A stretch of DNA of 64,000 nucleotides, taken from NCBI RefSeq assembly GCF_014189535.1, contig NZ_CP050308.1, positions 1,959,501-2,023,500 on the forward strand. Reading direction: 5' to 3'. The notes below the pieces were generated by a model. The model saw nothing but the letters and a program-made list of their open reading frames with translations, was not told the DNA's origin and searched no databases. The stretch comes from Rhizobium lusitanum. Its GTDB lineage: Bacteria > Pseudomonadota > Alphaproteobacteria > Rhizobiales > Rhizobiaceae. Of this stretch, positions 10,649 through 20,456 are shown piece by piece (position 1 is the stretch's first letter; each line of letters begins with the position of its first letter). Position numbers and translations under genes: made by a program.

Positions 10649-12547
10649 TCAGCTTGCGCGGCGCATACGCGAGCGCGGCAAGGTCGACTGATCTTCGAAC
10701 AGCGAAGCAAGCTGCTCGGTCATGGCGCCAGCCAGCTCGTCTGCGTCGACAATGGTCACGGCACGGCGATAGTAGCGCGTGACATCATGGCCGATGCCGA
10801 TCGCCAAGAGTTCCACCGGCGAGCGCGTCTCGATCTGCTCGATCACGGCACGCAGGTGCCGCTCCAGATAGTTGCCTGGATTGACCGACAGCGTCGAATC
10901 GTCGACCGGCGCGCCATCCGAGATCATCATCAGGATGCGGCGCTGCTCACGGCGGCCGAGCAGGCGGTTATGCGCCCAGATCAGCGCCTCGCCGTCGATA
11001 TTTTCCTTGAGCAACCCCTCGCGCATCATCAGTCCGAGATTGGTGCGCGACCGGCGATAGGGTTCGTCAGCGGATTTGTAGATGATGTGGCGCAGGTCGT
11101 TGAGGCGGCCTGGCGTCTGCGGCTTGCCACCGGCGAGCCATTTTTCGCGCGCCTGCCCGCCCTTCCAAGCCTTGGTGGTGAAGCCGAGGATCTCGACCTT
11201 GACGCCGCAACGCTCCAGCGTGCGCGCCAGAATATCGGCACAGGAGGCGGCAACCGTGATCGGCCGGCCGCGCATCGAACCCGAATTGTCGATCAGCAGC
11301 GTCACGACCGTATCGCGGAACTGCGTGTCCCGCTCCATCTTGAAAGACAGCGCCTGCGTCGGGTCGATGATCAGGCGTGTCAGACGCGCCGGATCAAGAT
11401 AACCCTCTTCCAGGTCGAAATCCCAGGAGCGGTTCTGTTGCGCCATAAGCCGGCGCTGCAAGCGGTTTGCGAGCCGCCCGACCGCGCCCTGCAGATGTGC
11501 GAGCTGCTTGTCGAGGAAGGCGCGCAGGCGCTCGAGTTCCGCCGTATCGCAGAGTTCCGACGCCGTCGTGGTCTCGTCGTATTCCTCGGTGAAGACGTGG
11601 TAGTCGACCTTTTCGTTGAAGTCGGCAAAGGGCGTGTTCGGACGGCGGGTTTCGCCCGGCGTCTCCGAATCCTCTTCGCCCTCTTCGCTCATGTCGTCGT
11701 CGGAAATTTCGGCGCCGTCCATCTCGCCGTCATCCATCTGCTCGTCGGAGGCTTCGCTGTCCTCGGCGGGCGCGGAGTCGGAGCCATCGTCGCTCTCGAC
11801 ATCCTGATCGTCCTGATCCTCGCCGCTCGGCTTGTCCTCGTCGGCGGACTCCTCGTCGGAATCCGGCTCCATCTCCTGATCGCCGTATTCCTCGGCCATT
11901 TCCATGGCCGTCAGCATGTTGCGGACCACACGGGCAAAGCTCTGCTGGTCGTTGATGCTGGAGGTGAGATTGTCGAGTTCGCCGCCGGTCTTTTCCTCAA
12001 TGAAGGACCGCCAGAGATCGAGAACCTTGCCAGCACTTTCCGGCGGCTTCTGACCGGTCAGCTTCTCCCGCACGATCATCGCCATCGCTTCGCCGATCGG
12101 CGCATCCTCCTGCCGCTCGATACCGGAGAAATTCGCCTTGGCGTATTTTTCCGAATTCATCGAGCCGATGTTGGAGGCCACGCCGCTCATGCGCAGCGAG
12201 CCGATCGATTCGACACGCGCCTGCTCGACGGCATCGAAGATGGAACGGGCATCGGCGCCCTGCGGCGCCATGGTGGCGTGCACGCGGGCATCATGGCAGG
12301 CAAGCCTGAGCGCCATCGAATCGCCGAGGCCGCGCGTCACCGCCAGCTCATGCGCCGTCGGCCGCTTCGAAAGCTCCGGCAGGCGAATGCGCTCGCCGGT
12401 CATTCCCGGACGCTCGTTGGCGAAGGCGACCTCGACCTCGGCATCGCCGGCGATCGAGCGCACGCAGCCGGTGATCGCCCGACGCAACGGCTCCATGTCG
12501 ACCGGGCCACTCGGCTTCGCTTTGGAATTGTCTCCGCGACCTGACAT
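10649..12547 (-). CDS. cobT: Aerobic cobaltochelatase subunit CobT
   Basis: CobT (632 residues) acts with CobS and CobN to insert Co2+ into hydrogenobyrinic acid a,c-diamide in the aerobic cobalamin pathway. A long acidic region (about residues 215-310, rich in Asp/Glu/Ser) precedes a C-terminal von Willebrand A domain whose MIDAS motif is DNSGS within [13 protein letters not shown]. The length matches rhizobial CobT. It follows cobS by 17 bases on the same strand. Confidence 0.95.
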   Translation of the reverse strand: MSGRGDNSKAKPSGPVDMEPLRRAITGCVRSIAGDAEVEVAFANERPGMTGERIRLPELSKRPTAHELAVTRGLGDSMALRLACHDARVHATMAPQGADARSIFDAVEQARVESIGSLRMSGVASNIGSMNSEKYAKANFSGIERQEDAPIGEAMAMIVREKLTGQKPPESAGKVLDLWRSFIEEKTGGELDNLTSSINDQQSFARVVRNMLTAMEMAEEYGDQEMEPDSDEESADEDKPSGEDQDDQDVESDDGSDSAPAEDSEASDEQMDDGEMDGAEISDDDMSEEGEEDSETPGETRRPNTPFADFNEKVDYHVFTEEYDETTTASELCDTAELERLRAFLDKQLAHLQGAVGRLANRLQRRLMAQQNRSWDFDLEEGYLDPARLTRLIIDPTQALSFKMERDTQFRDTVVTLLIDNSGSMRGRPITVAASCADILARTLERCGVKVEILGFTTKAWKGGQAREKWLAGGKPQTPGRLNDLRHIIYKSADEPYRRSRTNLGLMMREGLLKENIDGEALIWAHNRLLGRREQRRILMMISDGAPVDDSTLSVNPGNYLERHLRAVIEQIETRSPVELLAIGIGHDVTRYYRRAVTIVDADELAGAMTEQLASLFEDQSTLPRSRMRRAS

Positions 12548-12564
12548 GACTTGTCGGTTCTTCC

Positions 12565-13554
12565 TTAGGCTTCGAGCACGATGTTGGCAGCACTTTCCTT
12601 CAGCTCTATGCCGAAGGCGCGCTGATAATGCTCGGCGACCAGCGGCCGCTCCAGCTCATCGCACTTATTGAGGAAGGTGACACGGAAGGCAAAGGCGATA
12701 TCGCCGAAGATTTCCGCATTTTCCGCCCAGGTGATGACCGTACGCGGGCTCATGACAGTCGACAAATCGCCGTTCATGAAGGCGGCGCGGGTCAGATCGG
12801 CGACGCGAACCATCTTGGATACGGTATCGCGGCCCTTCTCCGTGCGGAAGGACTTCACCTTGGCGAGCACGATGTTGACTTCGTTCTCGTGCGGCAAATA
12901 GTTCAGCGTCGTAACGATCGACCAACGGTCCATCTGCGCCTGGTTGATCTGCTGCGTGCCGTGATAAAGCCCGGTCGTGTCGCCAAGGCCGATGGTATTG
13001 GCGGTCGCGAACAGACGGAAGGCCGGGTGCGGGCGGATGACGCGGCTCTGGTCGAGCAGCGTCAGGCGACCGGAGGATTCCAGCACGCGCTGGATGACGA
13101 ACATCACGTCCGGACGGCCGGCATCATATTCGTCGAAGACGAGCGCGACATTGTGCTGATAGGCCCAGGGCAGGATGCCATCCTTGAACTCGGTGATCTG
13201 CAGCCCGTCCTTGACGACGATCGCGTCCTTACCGACGAGGTCGATACGGCTGACATGGCTGTCGAGGTTAATACGCACGCAGGGCCAGTTGAGGCGGGCG
13301 GCGACCTGCTCGATATGCGAGGACTTGCCCGTGCCGTGGTAGCCCGAAATCATCACGCGGCGGTTATGGGCAAAGCCGGCGAGGATGGCGAGCGTCGTCT
13401 CGCGGTCGAAGAGATAGTCGGTGTCGAGATCAGGCACATAGGCGCCGCCCTTGCTGTAGGCCGGAACGCGAATATCGGAATCGATGCCAAAGACGTCACG
13501 GACCGAAACGGTGGTGTCGGGAGTCTCGGAAATATCAAGGTCAATCTTGCTCAT
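12565..13554 (-). CDS. cobS: Aerobic cobaltochelatase AAA+ subunit CobS
   Basis: CobS (329 residues) is the ATPase partner of CobT. It shows a Walker A motif [10 protein letters not shown] (about residues 78-87), Walker [13 protein letters not shown] and a sensor region with [15 protein letters not shown] chose the second of two adjacent ATGs (13552-13554): GGAG lies five bases before it and MSKIDLDI is the usual family N-terminus. cobS-cobT form an operon; cobN is not in the window. Confidence 0.95.
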   Translation of the reverse strand: MSKIDLDISETPDTTVSVRDVFGIDSDIRVPAYSKGGAYVPDLDTDYLFDRETTLAILAGFAHNRRVMISGYHGTGKSSHIEQVAARLNWPCVRINLDSHVSRIDLVGKDAIVVKDGLQITEFKDGILPWAYQHNVALVFDEYDAGRPDVMFVIQRVLESSGRLTLLDQSRVIRPHPAFRLFATANTIGLGDTTGLYHGTQQINQAQMDRWSIVTTLNYLPHENEVNIVLAKVKSFRTEKGRDTVSKMVRVADLTRAAFMNGDLSTVMSPRTVITWAENAEIFGDIAFAFRVTFLNKCDELERPLVAEHYQRAFGIELKESAANIVLEA

Positions 13555-13862
13555 CATGTCTCCAAGGCGGGTGACTGTCACCCAGCCATATCAATCTCAG
13601 CCATTTGTATCATGACGCCGCAGTTTATTGCCCGCATCCGTCTGGTCGGAACATCGGCGATACTTCTCCGGGACTGAAGCGAAACCTCGATGCGATGAAA
13701 TGATCGCTTGCGAGCATTCATGAACAGAGTCCCGGACAAGAAACGCCGCGTCCGGAAAGTCGGCCGAGGTGCAGCCAGCCAAATGCGCACCCTGCCGCAG
13801 TTGCCCACGGCCTCAGCCGATTTGGACCATACCTGATTGAAGACGGAGAGCAAGGACAGGAA
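13555..13862. other. Intergenic region with nested inverted repeats
   Basis: There is no convincing gene in these 308 bases. TCCGGGACT (13667-13675) can pair with AGTCCCGGA (13728-13736), enclosing a hairpin formed by GCGAT (13692-13696) and ATCGC (13703-13707). The cobS promoter is presumably here. Confidence 0.45.
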
Positions 13863-14482
13863 TTAACAAAAACCGTTCTGTTTCAATAATTGATATGCCT
13901 GGATGACTGCGCGGAAGCGCTCCTCCGATCCGCGGTCGCCACCATTGGCGTCCGGATGGTGTTTTTTCACTAGCTCCTTGTAGCGGCTCTTGATTTCCGT
14001 CGGGGTGGCATTGGCGCCCAGACCAAACGTATCGAAGGCCTTTGCCTCCAGTGTCTTCAGCTTGCGCTGCTCCGGAAAGCGTGGCCCGCTGCCACGGCCG
14101 TGGCCATCCTTGACGAAGCCGAAGGGATCGCGAACCCGGGTATAGGCGCCGGAGCGGACCTCCGATTGCAAGGGGCTGTTCTTTGCCGCCTTGTTGACGC
14201 CGACGGTCCAGGTCGGACGATGGCCGGTGATCGCTTCCTTCTGGTAACGCGCGATTTCGCCGTCCGAAAGGCCGGAGAAATAATTATAGCCCTTGTTGTA
14301 GTCCTTGACGTGCTCGAAGCAGAACAAAAAGAACTGCCCTTCCGCATTGCGCCCGACCGGAGCGCGATGCGTACCCTTTTGTCGCAGCCGTCCCACTGGC
14401 ATGTCGGCGGCGCCTGTTCGGGCTCCGGCTCGCGTCTGCGGCGGGTTCGAATACGATCGAAATATTTTGAATCAAGTTTCAT
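13863..14482 (-). pseudogene. J-domain (DnaJ-like) protein with -1 frameshift
   Basis: The gene starts at ATG 14482 (MKLDSKYFDRIRTRRR), runs through CQWDGCDK and then needs a change of frame to continue as GTHRAPVGRNAEGQFFLF up to a C-terminal J domain with the HPD motif (KKHHPDANGG). The switch falls at a run of four A on the coding strand (14377-14380); adding one A would give GCDKKGTHR and an intact 206-residue protein. Without it, translation leaves the frame after about 35 residues. Either a real deletion or a homopolymer error. Rhizobial relatives sit beside bolA and cobST as here. Confidence 0.82.
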
Positions 14483-14588
14483 GACGCCCTAATTATGAGG
14501 CCTCGATTACCCCACAACAAGAATTGACAAATGGGAATGTTATAGGCTTTGTGGGAACCTTTTTCGCGAACGAGGACATGGCGGGAAT

Positions 14589-14876
14589 ATGGAAACGACG
14601 CTTCAATCCCGCATTGAAAAAAAGCTCACCGACGCCTTCGCGCCCGAGCGTCTCGCGGTCATCAACGAAAGCCACATGCACGCCGGCCACCAGCCCGACA
14701 TGACCGGAACCGGCGAGACTCATATAAGAGTTCGCATTGTCTCCGCCAAGTTCGCCGGCATGCCGCGCCTTGCCCGCCACAGGGCGATCAACGAGCTTCT
14801 GAAGCCGGAGCTGGATGCAGGGCTGCATGCGCTCGCCGTGGAACCGGCAGCGCCCGGAGAGGCTGTGCGGTGGTAA
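14589..14876 (+). CDS. bolA: BolA family protein
   Basis: The 95-residue protein has the class II KH-like BolA pattern with ESHMHAGHQ (residues 27-35) and the signature THIRVRIVSAKFAGMPRLAR followed by RHRAINELL. BolA proteins bind [2Fe-2S] clusters with monothiol glutaredoxins and influence envelope and stress genes. It is divergent from the broken J-domain gene and converges on the CorC-type gene, 6 bases apart. Confidence 0.93.
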   Translation: METTLQSRIEKKLTDAFAPERLAVINESHMHAGHQPDMTGTGETHIRVRIVSAKFAGMPRLARHRAINELLKPELDAGLHALAVEPAAPGEAVRW

Positions 14877-14882
14877 CGAGCC

Positions 14883-16193
14883 CTACTCCGGCTTGTTCTC
14901 TTCCGTCTCGGCGGGGCGGATGCGGAGCTTGGTGATGCGGTTCTTTTCCCGCTTCATGACGATGAAGCGCTTGCCATAGAAGGTGAAGGCCTGGCGCTCT
15001 TCGGGTATGGTCATCGATTCGTGGATGACGAGACCGGCAATCGTCGTCGCCTCCTGGTCGGGCAAATTCCAGTCAAGCGCGCGATTGAGGTCGCGGATCG
15101 GCACGACGCCGTCGACGACGATCGAACCATCCGCCTCCTGGCGCACGCCCTGAATATCCAGATCGTGCTCATCGGCGATATCGCCGACGATCTCTTCCAG
15201 AATGTCTTCCAGCGTCACGATGCCCTGCACCTCGCCATATTCGTCGACGACGACGGCGAAATGCTGCTTGCGGCGCAGGAAGGCATTCAGCTGGTCTTCG
15301 AGATTGGTGCTGTCGGGCACGAACCAGGGCTTCTGGGCGATCTTGACGATATCCAGGTTCTCCGGCTCGGCATTCCGTTCCGCCAGCGCCCTCAGCAGGT
15401 CCTTGGCGTGCACGACGCCGATGATGTTGTCGATCGTGCCGCGCCAGAGCGGCATGCGCGTGTAGGGGCTGTCGAGAATGGCACGCACCACGACATCGGG
15501 TGGATCGTCGGCATTGATGGCGCGCATCGCCATGCGGTGGACCATGATGTCGGAGAGTTCCAGCTCGCCGAGATCGAGCACGCCGCCGAGACGGTCGCGA
15601 TCGGCCTTGAACACCGACCCCTCGCGATGCAGCAGGTCAACGGCGCCGCGCAACTCCTCATGCGCCGACAGCATTGACACTTCCTTGGAGAGGTTGACGC
15701 CGAAGACACCAAGAATCTGCCGGACGATGGCATTGACGAAGCTCGATAACGGCCCGACCACGGCGACGAAGAAACGCACGGTGCCGGCGACGTTGAGTGC
15801 AAACCGATCCGGCGCCGAGATCGCCCAGCTTTTCGGCAGCACTTCCGCGAAGATGACGAGGACAACGGTCATGGCTACCGTCGCCAGCGCCACGCCGGAA
15901 TTGCCGAACAGGCCCAGAAACACACTGGTCGCCAGTGACGACGCCAGAATATTGGCGAGATTGTTGCCAATCAGTAGCGCGCCGATCAGCCGGTCGCGGC
16001 GTTCGATCAGCTTGCGCACGATACCCGCTCGCTCGTCGCCATTGGCCTCCAGCGTGTGAATGCGGCTGCGCGAAGCCGCCGTCAGCGCTGTTTCCGAACC
16101 GGAAAAAAACGCCGAAAACAGCACCAGCACGATGATCGAGACGATCTCGGGCCAATATTCCAACAGAACCGCCAGTGTGCCTTCGACCGTCAT
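14883..16193 (-). CDS. CNNM/CBS-domain CorC/HlyC family membrane protein
   Basis: The 436-residue product has an N-terminal DUF21/CNNM domain with four hydrophobic segments (about residues 10-160), a pair of CBS domains (about 200-330, including RMPLWRGTIDNIIGVVHAKDL and VVVDEYGEVQGIVTLEDILEE) and a C-terminal CorC_HlyC domain. Members are linked to Mg2+/Co2+ homeostasis; the older label 'hemolysin' is misleading. The stop codon overlaps the aroB region by four bases upstream, so it is co-transcribed with aroK-aroB. Confidence 0.9.
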   Translation of the reverse strand: MTVEGTLAVLLEYWPEIVSIIVLVLFSAFFSGSETALTAASRSRIHTLEANGDERAGIVRKLIERRDRLIGALLIGNNLANILASSLATSVFLGLFGNSGVALATVAMTVVLVIFAEVLPKSWAISAPDRFALNVAGTVRFFVAVVGPLSSFVNAIVRQILGVFGVNLSKEVSMLSAHEELRGAVDLLHREGSVFKADRDRLGGVLDLGELELSDIMVHRMAMRAINADDPPDVVVRAILDSPYTRMPLWRGTIDNIIGVVHAKDLLRALAERNAEPENLDIVKIAQKPWFVPDSTNLEDQLNAFLRRKQHFAVVVDEYGEVQGIVTLEDILEEIVGDIADEHDLDIQGVRQEADGSIVVDGVVPIRDLNRALDWNLPDQEATTIAGLVIHESMTIPEERQAFTFYGKRFIVMKREKNRITKLRIRPAETEENKPE

Positions 16194-17323
16194 TGCGGAT
16201 GTTTTTCTTTGAGGAAGCTCAGAACTTCGGAGGACGGCACATCGTCGGCCACGAAGGACTGGCCGATGCCGCGGGTGAGAATGAAGGTGAGCTGGCCGCT
16301 CTTGACCTTCTTGTCCTGCGCGATCGCATCCATCAGCACTTCGGCCGGCGGCAGCTCGCCCGGAATATCGCCCATCCGCGTCGGCAGGCCGACTGTCTTC
16401 AGATGCGCCTCGACGCGCTTGGCGTCATCAGGGCTTGCCAGATTGAGGCGCGAGGAAAACTCATGCGCCAGCACCATGCCGATCGCAACACCCTCGCCAT
16501 GTACCAGCCGCCGGCTGTCATAGGCGGTGGCGGCTTCCAGGGCGTGGCCGAAGGTATGGCCGAGATTGAGCAGCGCTCGCGGACCGTTTTCGCGCTCGTC
16601 GGCAACGACGACATCGGATTTCGCCTGGCAGCTCGCGGCGATCGCCTCGATGCGTGCCGCACCGCCGGAAAATACGTCCTGCCAGTTGGCCTCCAGCCAG
16701 GCAAAGAAATCCGGCTTGTCGATCAGGCCGTACTTGGCGACTTCGGCGTAACCGGCGCGGAATTCGCGTTTGCTGAGCGTGTTCAACACGTCGGTATCGG
16801 CGAGCACCAGATCCGGCTGATGGAAGACGCCGATCAGGTTCTTGCCGTGATGGGTGTTGATGCCGGTCTTGCCGCCGACGGAGGAATCCACCTGCGACAG
16901 CAGCGAAGTCGGCACCTGCACGAAACGAACGCCCCGGCGCACGATGCCGGCGGCAAAGCCGGAGAGGTCGCCGATCACGCCGCCGCCAAGCGCAATGACG
17001 GCATCGTTGCGCTCGATACGCGCGGTGAGCACAGCATCGCAGACGGTCATCAGATGCTCGAAGCTCTTGGTCTTCTCGCCGGCCGGCAGCACCAGGCTGG
17101 AGGACTGGATACCCGCCGCCTGCAGGCTCGCTACCAGCGCATCGAGATAGACCGGCGCGACGTTTTCGTCGGTGATGACGGCGGCCTTGCGGCCCTTCAA
17201 CCTCGCCGCGATTTCCGCACCGGCTCGGGCGATCAAGCCCGGCCCGATCAAAATGTCATAGGCGCGGTCGCCGAGCGGGACGCGGACAAGGCGCTCTGCG
17301 GGTGCAGGTGTGATCGCATTCAT
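16190..17323 (-). CDS. aroB: 3-dehydroquinate synthase
   Basis: AroB (377 residues) converts DAHP to 3-dehydroquinate with NAD and Zn2+. The nucleotide-binding GGGVIGDLSGF (about residues 115-125), SSVGGKTGIN and the metal-binding HTFGHALE are all visible. It overlaps aroK upstream and the CBS-domain gene downstream by four bases each (ATGA). Confidence 0.96.
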   Translation of the reverse strand: MNAITPAPAERLVRVPLGDRAYDILIGPGLIARAGAEIAARLKGRKAAVITDENVAPVYLDALVASLQAAGIQSSSLVLPAGEKTKSFEHLMTVCDAVLTARIERNDAVIALGGGVIGDLSGFAAGIVRRGVRFVQVPTSLLSQVDSSVGGKTGINTHHGKNLIGVFHQPDLVLADTDVLNTLSKREFRAGYAEVAKYGLIDKPDFFAWLEANWQDVFSGGAARIEAIAASCQAKSDVVVADERENGPRALLNLGHTFGHALEAATAYDSRRLVHGEGVAIGMVLAHEFSSRLNLASPDDAKRVEAHLKTVGLPTRMGDIPGELPPAEVLMDAIAQDKKVKSGQLTFILTRGIGQSFVADDVPSSEVLSFLKEKHPQ

Positions 17324-17910
17324 GGTGTTGTGCTTTCCTGTCTCCCCTCGGTCATGGCCTCAAGGACTTCCTTGACCATGATTTCCTTGCTCACATCGCG
17401 CGACCAAACCACGAGATCGGCTTCCGCATAGATCGGATAGCGCGCGGTCATCAGTCTTTCGAGGGTTTGTTTCGGATTGTCTGTTTTGAGCAGCGGCCGC
17501 GTCTCACGTTTGCCGACGCGCTCCCACAGCACATCGAGATCGGCCTTCAGCCAGACCGACAAGCCGCTGCGTTTGACGTGCCGGCGCGTGCGTGCGTTGA
17601 TGAAGGCGCCGCCGCCCGTGGAGACGACGCGCGGTCCGCCCTTGAGCAGCCGCTTGATCACCCGCGTTTCCAGCGCCCGGAATTCTTCCTCGCCGTAAGC
17701 GGCGAACAGTTCCGCGATCGTCATCCGCGACACGCGCTCAATCTCGATATCCGTATCGACGAAAGGGATACCGAGCTGGTTTGCGACCAGCCGGCCAATC
17801 GAGGACTTTCCTGCCCCCATCAGCCCAACAAGGACAAGATTGCGCGCACCCAATGCGGCACGCGCTCTGTCTTTGAGGCTTTCTCCAAGGGTCAGGACTT
17901 GTTCACTCAT
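17320..17910 (-). CDS. aroK: Shikimate kinase
   Basis: AroK phosphorylates shikimate. With the start at ATG 17910 the 196-residue product begins MSEQVLTLGESLKDRARAAL as in other rhizobia, with the P-loop GLMGAGKSS at 29-37, the DTDIEIE shikimate site, GGGAF and the lid RETRPLL. A longer frame from ATG 17985 has a better-spaced AAGGAT but adds 25 residues without family similarity, so the start is not certain. Confidence 0.93.
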   Translation of the reverse strand: MSEQVLTLGESLKDRARAALGARNLVLVGLMGAGKSSIGRLVANQLGIPFVDTDIEIERVSRMTIAELFAAYGEEEFRALETRVIKRLLKGGPRVVSTGGGAFINARTRRHVKRSGLSVWLKADLDVLWERVGKRETRPLLKTDNPKQTLERLMTARYPIYAEADLVVWSRDVSKEIMVKEVLEAMTEGRQESTTP

Positions 17911-18070
17911 CGGCCCATTCACAATTTGTTTGGAAACGGTATCGTCAAATGCGCCTGTAGCGTCAAGACGCCGTGACGTAAACATCTCTGCAATATCCTT
18001 CGGCTAACGCTTGATGGATATGATTACAATATGTCACCGGACCAATGATTGGGACGAGGAGAGTTTCTGA

Positions 18071-18238
18071 ATGCCGACCCTGTTTCGCTTCCTCGTCATC
18101 TGCGCGGTGATCGCCGGATCGGTGTATGGGGCAATGTGGGCTCTAGTTCTCTTCGTCGACCCACAGCCCCGCGACGTGACGATCCGCCTGCCGTCGGAAC
18201 GCGTCAACCCGCCGGCAACCGGTTCGGTGAAACCATGA
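18071..18238 (+). CDS. 55-residue single-pass membrane protein before xerD
   Basis: This short open frame encodes [20 protein letters not shown], a membrane segment of about 22 residues, then a Pro-rich periplasmic or cytoplasmic tail ([11 protein letters not shown]). GGAGAG at 18058-18063 lies seven bases before the ATG. Its stop overlaps the xerD ATG by four bases (ATGA), arguing that it is translated. I recall similar small proteins preceding xerD in rhizobia, sometimes mislabelled as histidine kinase. Function unknown. Confidence 0.78.
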   Translation: MPTLFRFLVICAVIAGSVYGAMWALVLFVDPQPRDVTIRLPSERVNPPATGSVKP

Positions 18239-19209
18239 GGGCCGAGGTCATGGCGAGGGATTTGAGCCGCGTCCATATGGAAGCCTTTCTGGAAATGATG
18301 AGCGCGGAACGCGGCGCGGCCGTCAACACGCTGCAATCCTATGAGCGCGACCTCGACGACCTTCACTCCTTTCTGTCCGAGCGCAGCGTCCGTCTGACGG
18401 AGGCAGGATCGAACGATCTCGGTGCCTATCTCTCCGGCCTCTCCCGCCAGGGCTTCAAGCCGTCGTCGCAGGCGCGAAGGCTTTCGGCCATGCGCCAGTT
18501 CTACAAGTTCCTCTATTCCGAGGGCTTGCGTACGGATGACCCCACCGGCATTCTCGACGCACCGAAGAAAGGAAGACCCCTCCCAAAAACCATGGGGGTC
18601 GAAGAGGTGACCCGTCTTCTTACCCAGGCCGAACAGGAAGCCGCGACGGACGGTCCCGATCAATTGCAACGCCTTCGCATGCTGGTTCTCCTGGAACTGC
18701 TCTATGCCACCGGCATGCGCGTCAGCGAACTCGTTACCCTGCCGGCCAAGGTGCTGGACCAGGAGGGGCGTTTCCTGATGATCCGGGGCAAGGGCAACAA
18801 GGAGCGGCTGGTGCCGCTGTCGCAATCGGCCATCGCGACATTGAAAGCCTATGGCAAGCTGCAGGCGCGGGTGGCGGCAAGCGCCAAACAATCGGCACCG
18901 GAGAGCCCCTGGCTCTTTCCCGCCGCCTCCAAGCAAGGCTACCTGCCGCGGCAGGTTTTCGCGCGCGATCTGAAAGATCTTGCCATCCGCGCCGGTCTGA
19001 CACCGTCGCTGATCTCGCCGCATGTCATGCGTCATGCCTTCGCCAGCCACCTGCTTGCCAACGGCGCAGATTTGCGCGTGGTGCAGGAATTACTCGGCCA
19101 TTCCGACATTTCGACGACACAAATCTATACACATGTGCTGGAAGAACGCCTTCACCAGCTGGTGCAAACGCATCACCCCCTTGCCAAACAGGGCAAAAAA
19201 CAGGAATAG
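18235..19209 (+). CDS. xerD: Site-specific tyrosine recombinase XerD
   Basis: XerD (324 residues) resolves chromosome dimers at dif with XerC and FtsK. The SAM-like N-terminal domain covers about residues 10-100. Catalytic residues are all present: R162 (TGMRVSEL), K186 (RGKGNKE), H263 and R266 (HVMRHAFA), H289 (LLGHSD) and Y298 (TQIYTHV). I chose the ATG at 18235 because it is coupled to the small membrane gene; the in-frame ATG at 18250 is an alternative. Its chromosomal context (aroK, accA) marks it as the housekeeping recombinase, not a phage integrase. Confidence 0.95.
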   Translation: MRAEVMARDLSRVHMEAFLEMMSAERGAAVNTLQSYERDLDDLHSFLSERSVRLTEAGSNDLGAYLSGLSRQGFKPSSQARRLSAMRQFYKFLYSEGLRTDDPTGILDAPKKGRPLPKTMGVEEVTRLLTQAEQEAATDGPDQLQRLRMLVLLELLYATGMRVSELVTLPAKVLDQEGRFLMIRGKGNKERLVPLSQSAIATLKAYGKLQARVAASAKQSAPESPWLFPAASKQGYLPRQVFARDLKDLAIRAGLTPSLISPHVMRHAFASHLLANGADLRVVQELLGHSDISTTQIYTHVLEERLHQLVQTHHPLAKQGKKQE

Positions 19210-19273
19210 GACCGGCACATAGATTTATACGGGCCGTCTCTCGTCACAGGCAAAAGGATCGGAAACGCACCTC

Positions 19274-20227
19274 ATGCATAATTATCTCGACTTCGAAAAA
19301 CCCATCTCGGACCTCGAAGGCAAGATTCACGAGCTCAAGAAGCTCGCGAGCGAAGATGAGAGCATCGACACTTCAGACGAAGTGGGCCGGCTCGAGATTC
19401 GCGTTCGCGAGTCGATGGCCGACATCTATTCCAAACTCAACGCCTGGCAGAAGACGCAGGTCGCCCGCCATCCGCAGCGCCCGCATTTCGTCGACTATGC
19501 CAAAGCGCTGTTCACGGAATTTACGCCGCTGGCCGGCGACCGCAAATTTTCCGAGGATGCCGCCATCCAGGCGGGCTTTGCCCGCTTCCGTGGCCAGCCC
19601 ATCGCCATCATCGGTCAGGAAAAGGGCAACGACACCAAGTCGCGCCTGAAGCATAATTTCGGCAGCGCCCGTCCCGAGGGTTACCGCAAGGCGATCCGCG
19701 TCCTGGAAATGGCCGACCGCTTCGGGCTGCCGGTCATCACCCTGGTCGACACGGCAGGCGCCTATCCCGGCGTCGGAGCCGAAGAGCGCGGCCAGGCGGA
19801 AGCGATTGCCCGCTCCACCGAAATGTGTCTGGGCGTCAAGGTACCGATCATCTCCGTCGTCATCGGCGAAGGCGGCTCGGGCGGCGCTATCGCGATTGCC
19901 ACCGGCAACCGCGTCTATATGCTCGAACATTCGATCTACAGCGTGATTTCGCCCGAAGGCGCGGCCTCCATCCTCTGGCGCGATTCCACACGCGCCAAGG
20001 AAGCCGCCACCAACATGAAAATCACCGCCGAAGACCTGAAGGGGCTTGGGATCATCGACGGCATCATCCCCGAACCGCTCGGCGGCGCGCATCGCGACCC
20101 GCAGATGGTGATCGCGGCGGCCGGCGACGTGATTTTCAACGCGCTCGGCGAACTCTCCAGCCGCTCGGGCGAACAATTGCGCGGCGACCGCCGTCAGAAA
20201 TTCCTAAATATTGGCCGCAATCTCTGA
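19274..20227 (+). CDS. accA: Acetyl-CoA carboxylase carboxyltransferase alpha
   Basis: AccA (317 residues) with AccD transfers the carboxyl group from carboxybiotin to acetyl-CoA to give malonyl-CoA for fatty acid synthesis. The crotonase-like core shows [20 protein letters not shown] and [20 protein letters not shown]. Length and motifs are complete. The gene follows xerD by 64 bases. Confidence 0.97.
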   Translation: MHNYLDFEKPISDLEGKIHELKKLASEDESIDTSDEVGRLEIRVRESMADIYSKLNAWQKTQVARHPQRPHFVDYAKALFTEFTPLAGDRKFSEDAAIQAGFARFRGQPIAIIGQEKGNDTKSRLKHNFGSARPEGYRKAIRVLEMADRFGLPVITLVDTAGAYPGVGAEERGQAEAIARSTEMCLGVKVPIISVVIGEGGSGGAIAIATGNRVYMLEHSIYSVISPEGAASILWRDSTRAKEAATNMKITAEDLKGLGIIDGIIPEPLGGAHRDPQMVIAAAGDVIFNALGELSSRSGEQLRGDRRQKFLNIGRNL

Positions 20228-20259
20228 CGCAGGTCGATAATCGCTATCTTTCCAAACGA

Positions 20260-20290
20260 GAATGAGGCCAAATCTTGGCCACATTCTTGT
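20260..20290 (+). terminator. Probable terminator after accA
   Basis: GAATG and GGCCAA (from 20260) pair with TTGGCC (20275-20280) and ATTC (20282-20285), followed by TTGTTGT; the T-run is interrupted, so efficiency is uncertain. Confidence 0.5.
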
Positions 20291-20456
20291 TGTCGAACCG
20301 TTAATGGCAAAGAAAAGCTTGCGAGTGCGCCGCAGGCGCGTCATAGGCTGGTAAGGAATTATCAAGTATAAACCGTCTATGCTTCCATTTAATGTTTCGA
20401 AAGGGGCGGCGAAACAGATCGTACGGCCGCTCTTCGCATCTATGGGCTACGTCAGA

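Noticed and set aside
10625..12544. A 639-codon open frame antisense to cobT
   Set aside because: Shadow of the cobT frame; the low-complexity hydrophobic part mirrors the acidic region of CobT.
13578..13853. A 91-codon minus-strand frame upstream of cobS
   Set aside because: No similarity, composition not coding-like, overlaps the nested inverted repeats and the cobS leader.
18235..19209. Integrase of a mobile island
   Set aside because: The recombinase matches housekeeping XerD and sits between aroK and accA, without attachment repeats nearby.
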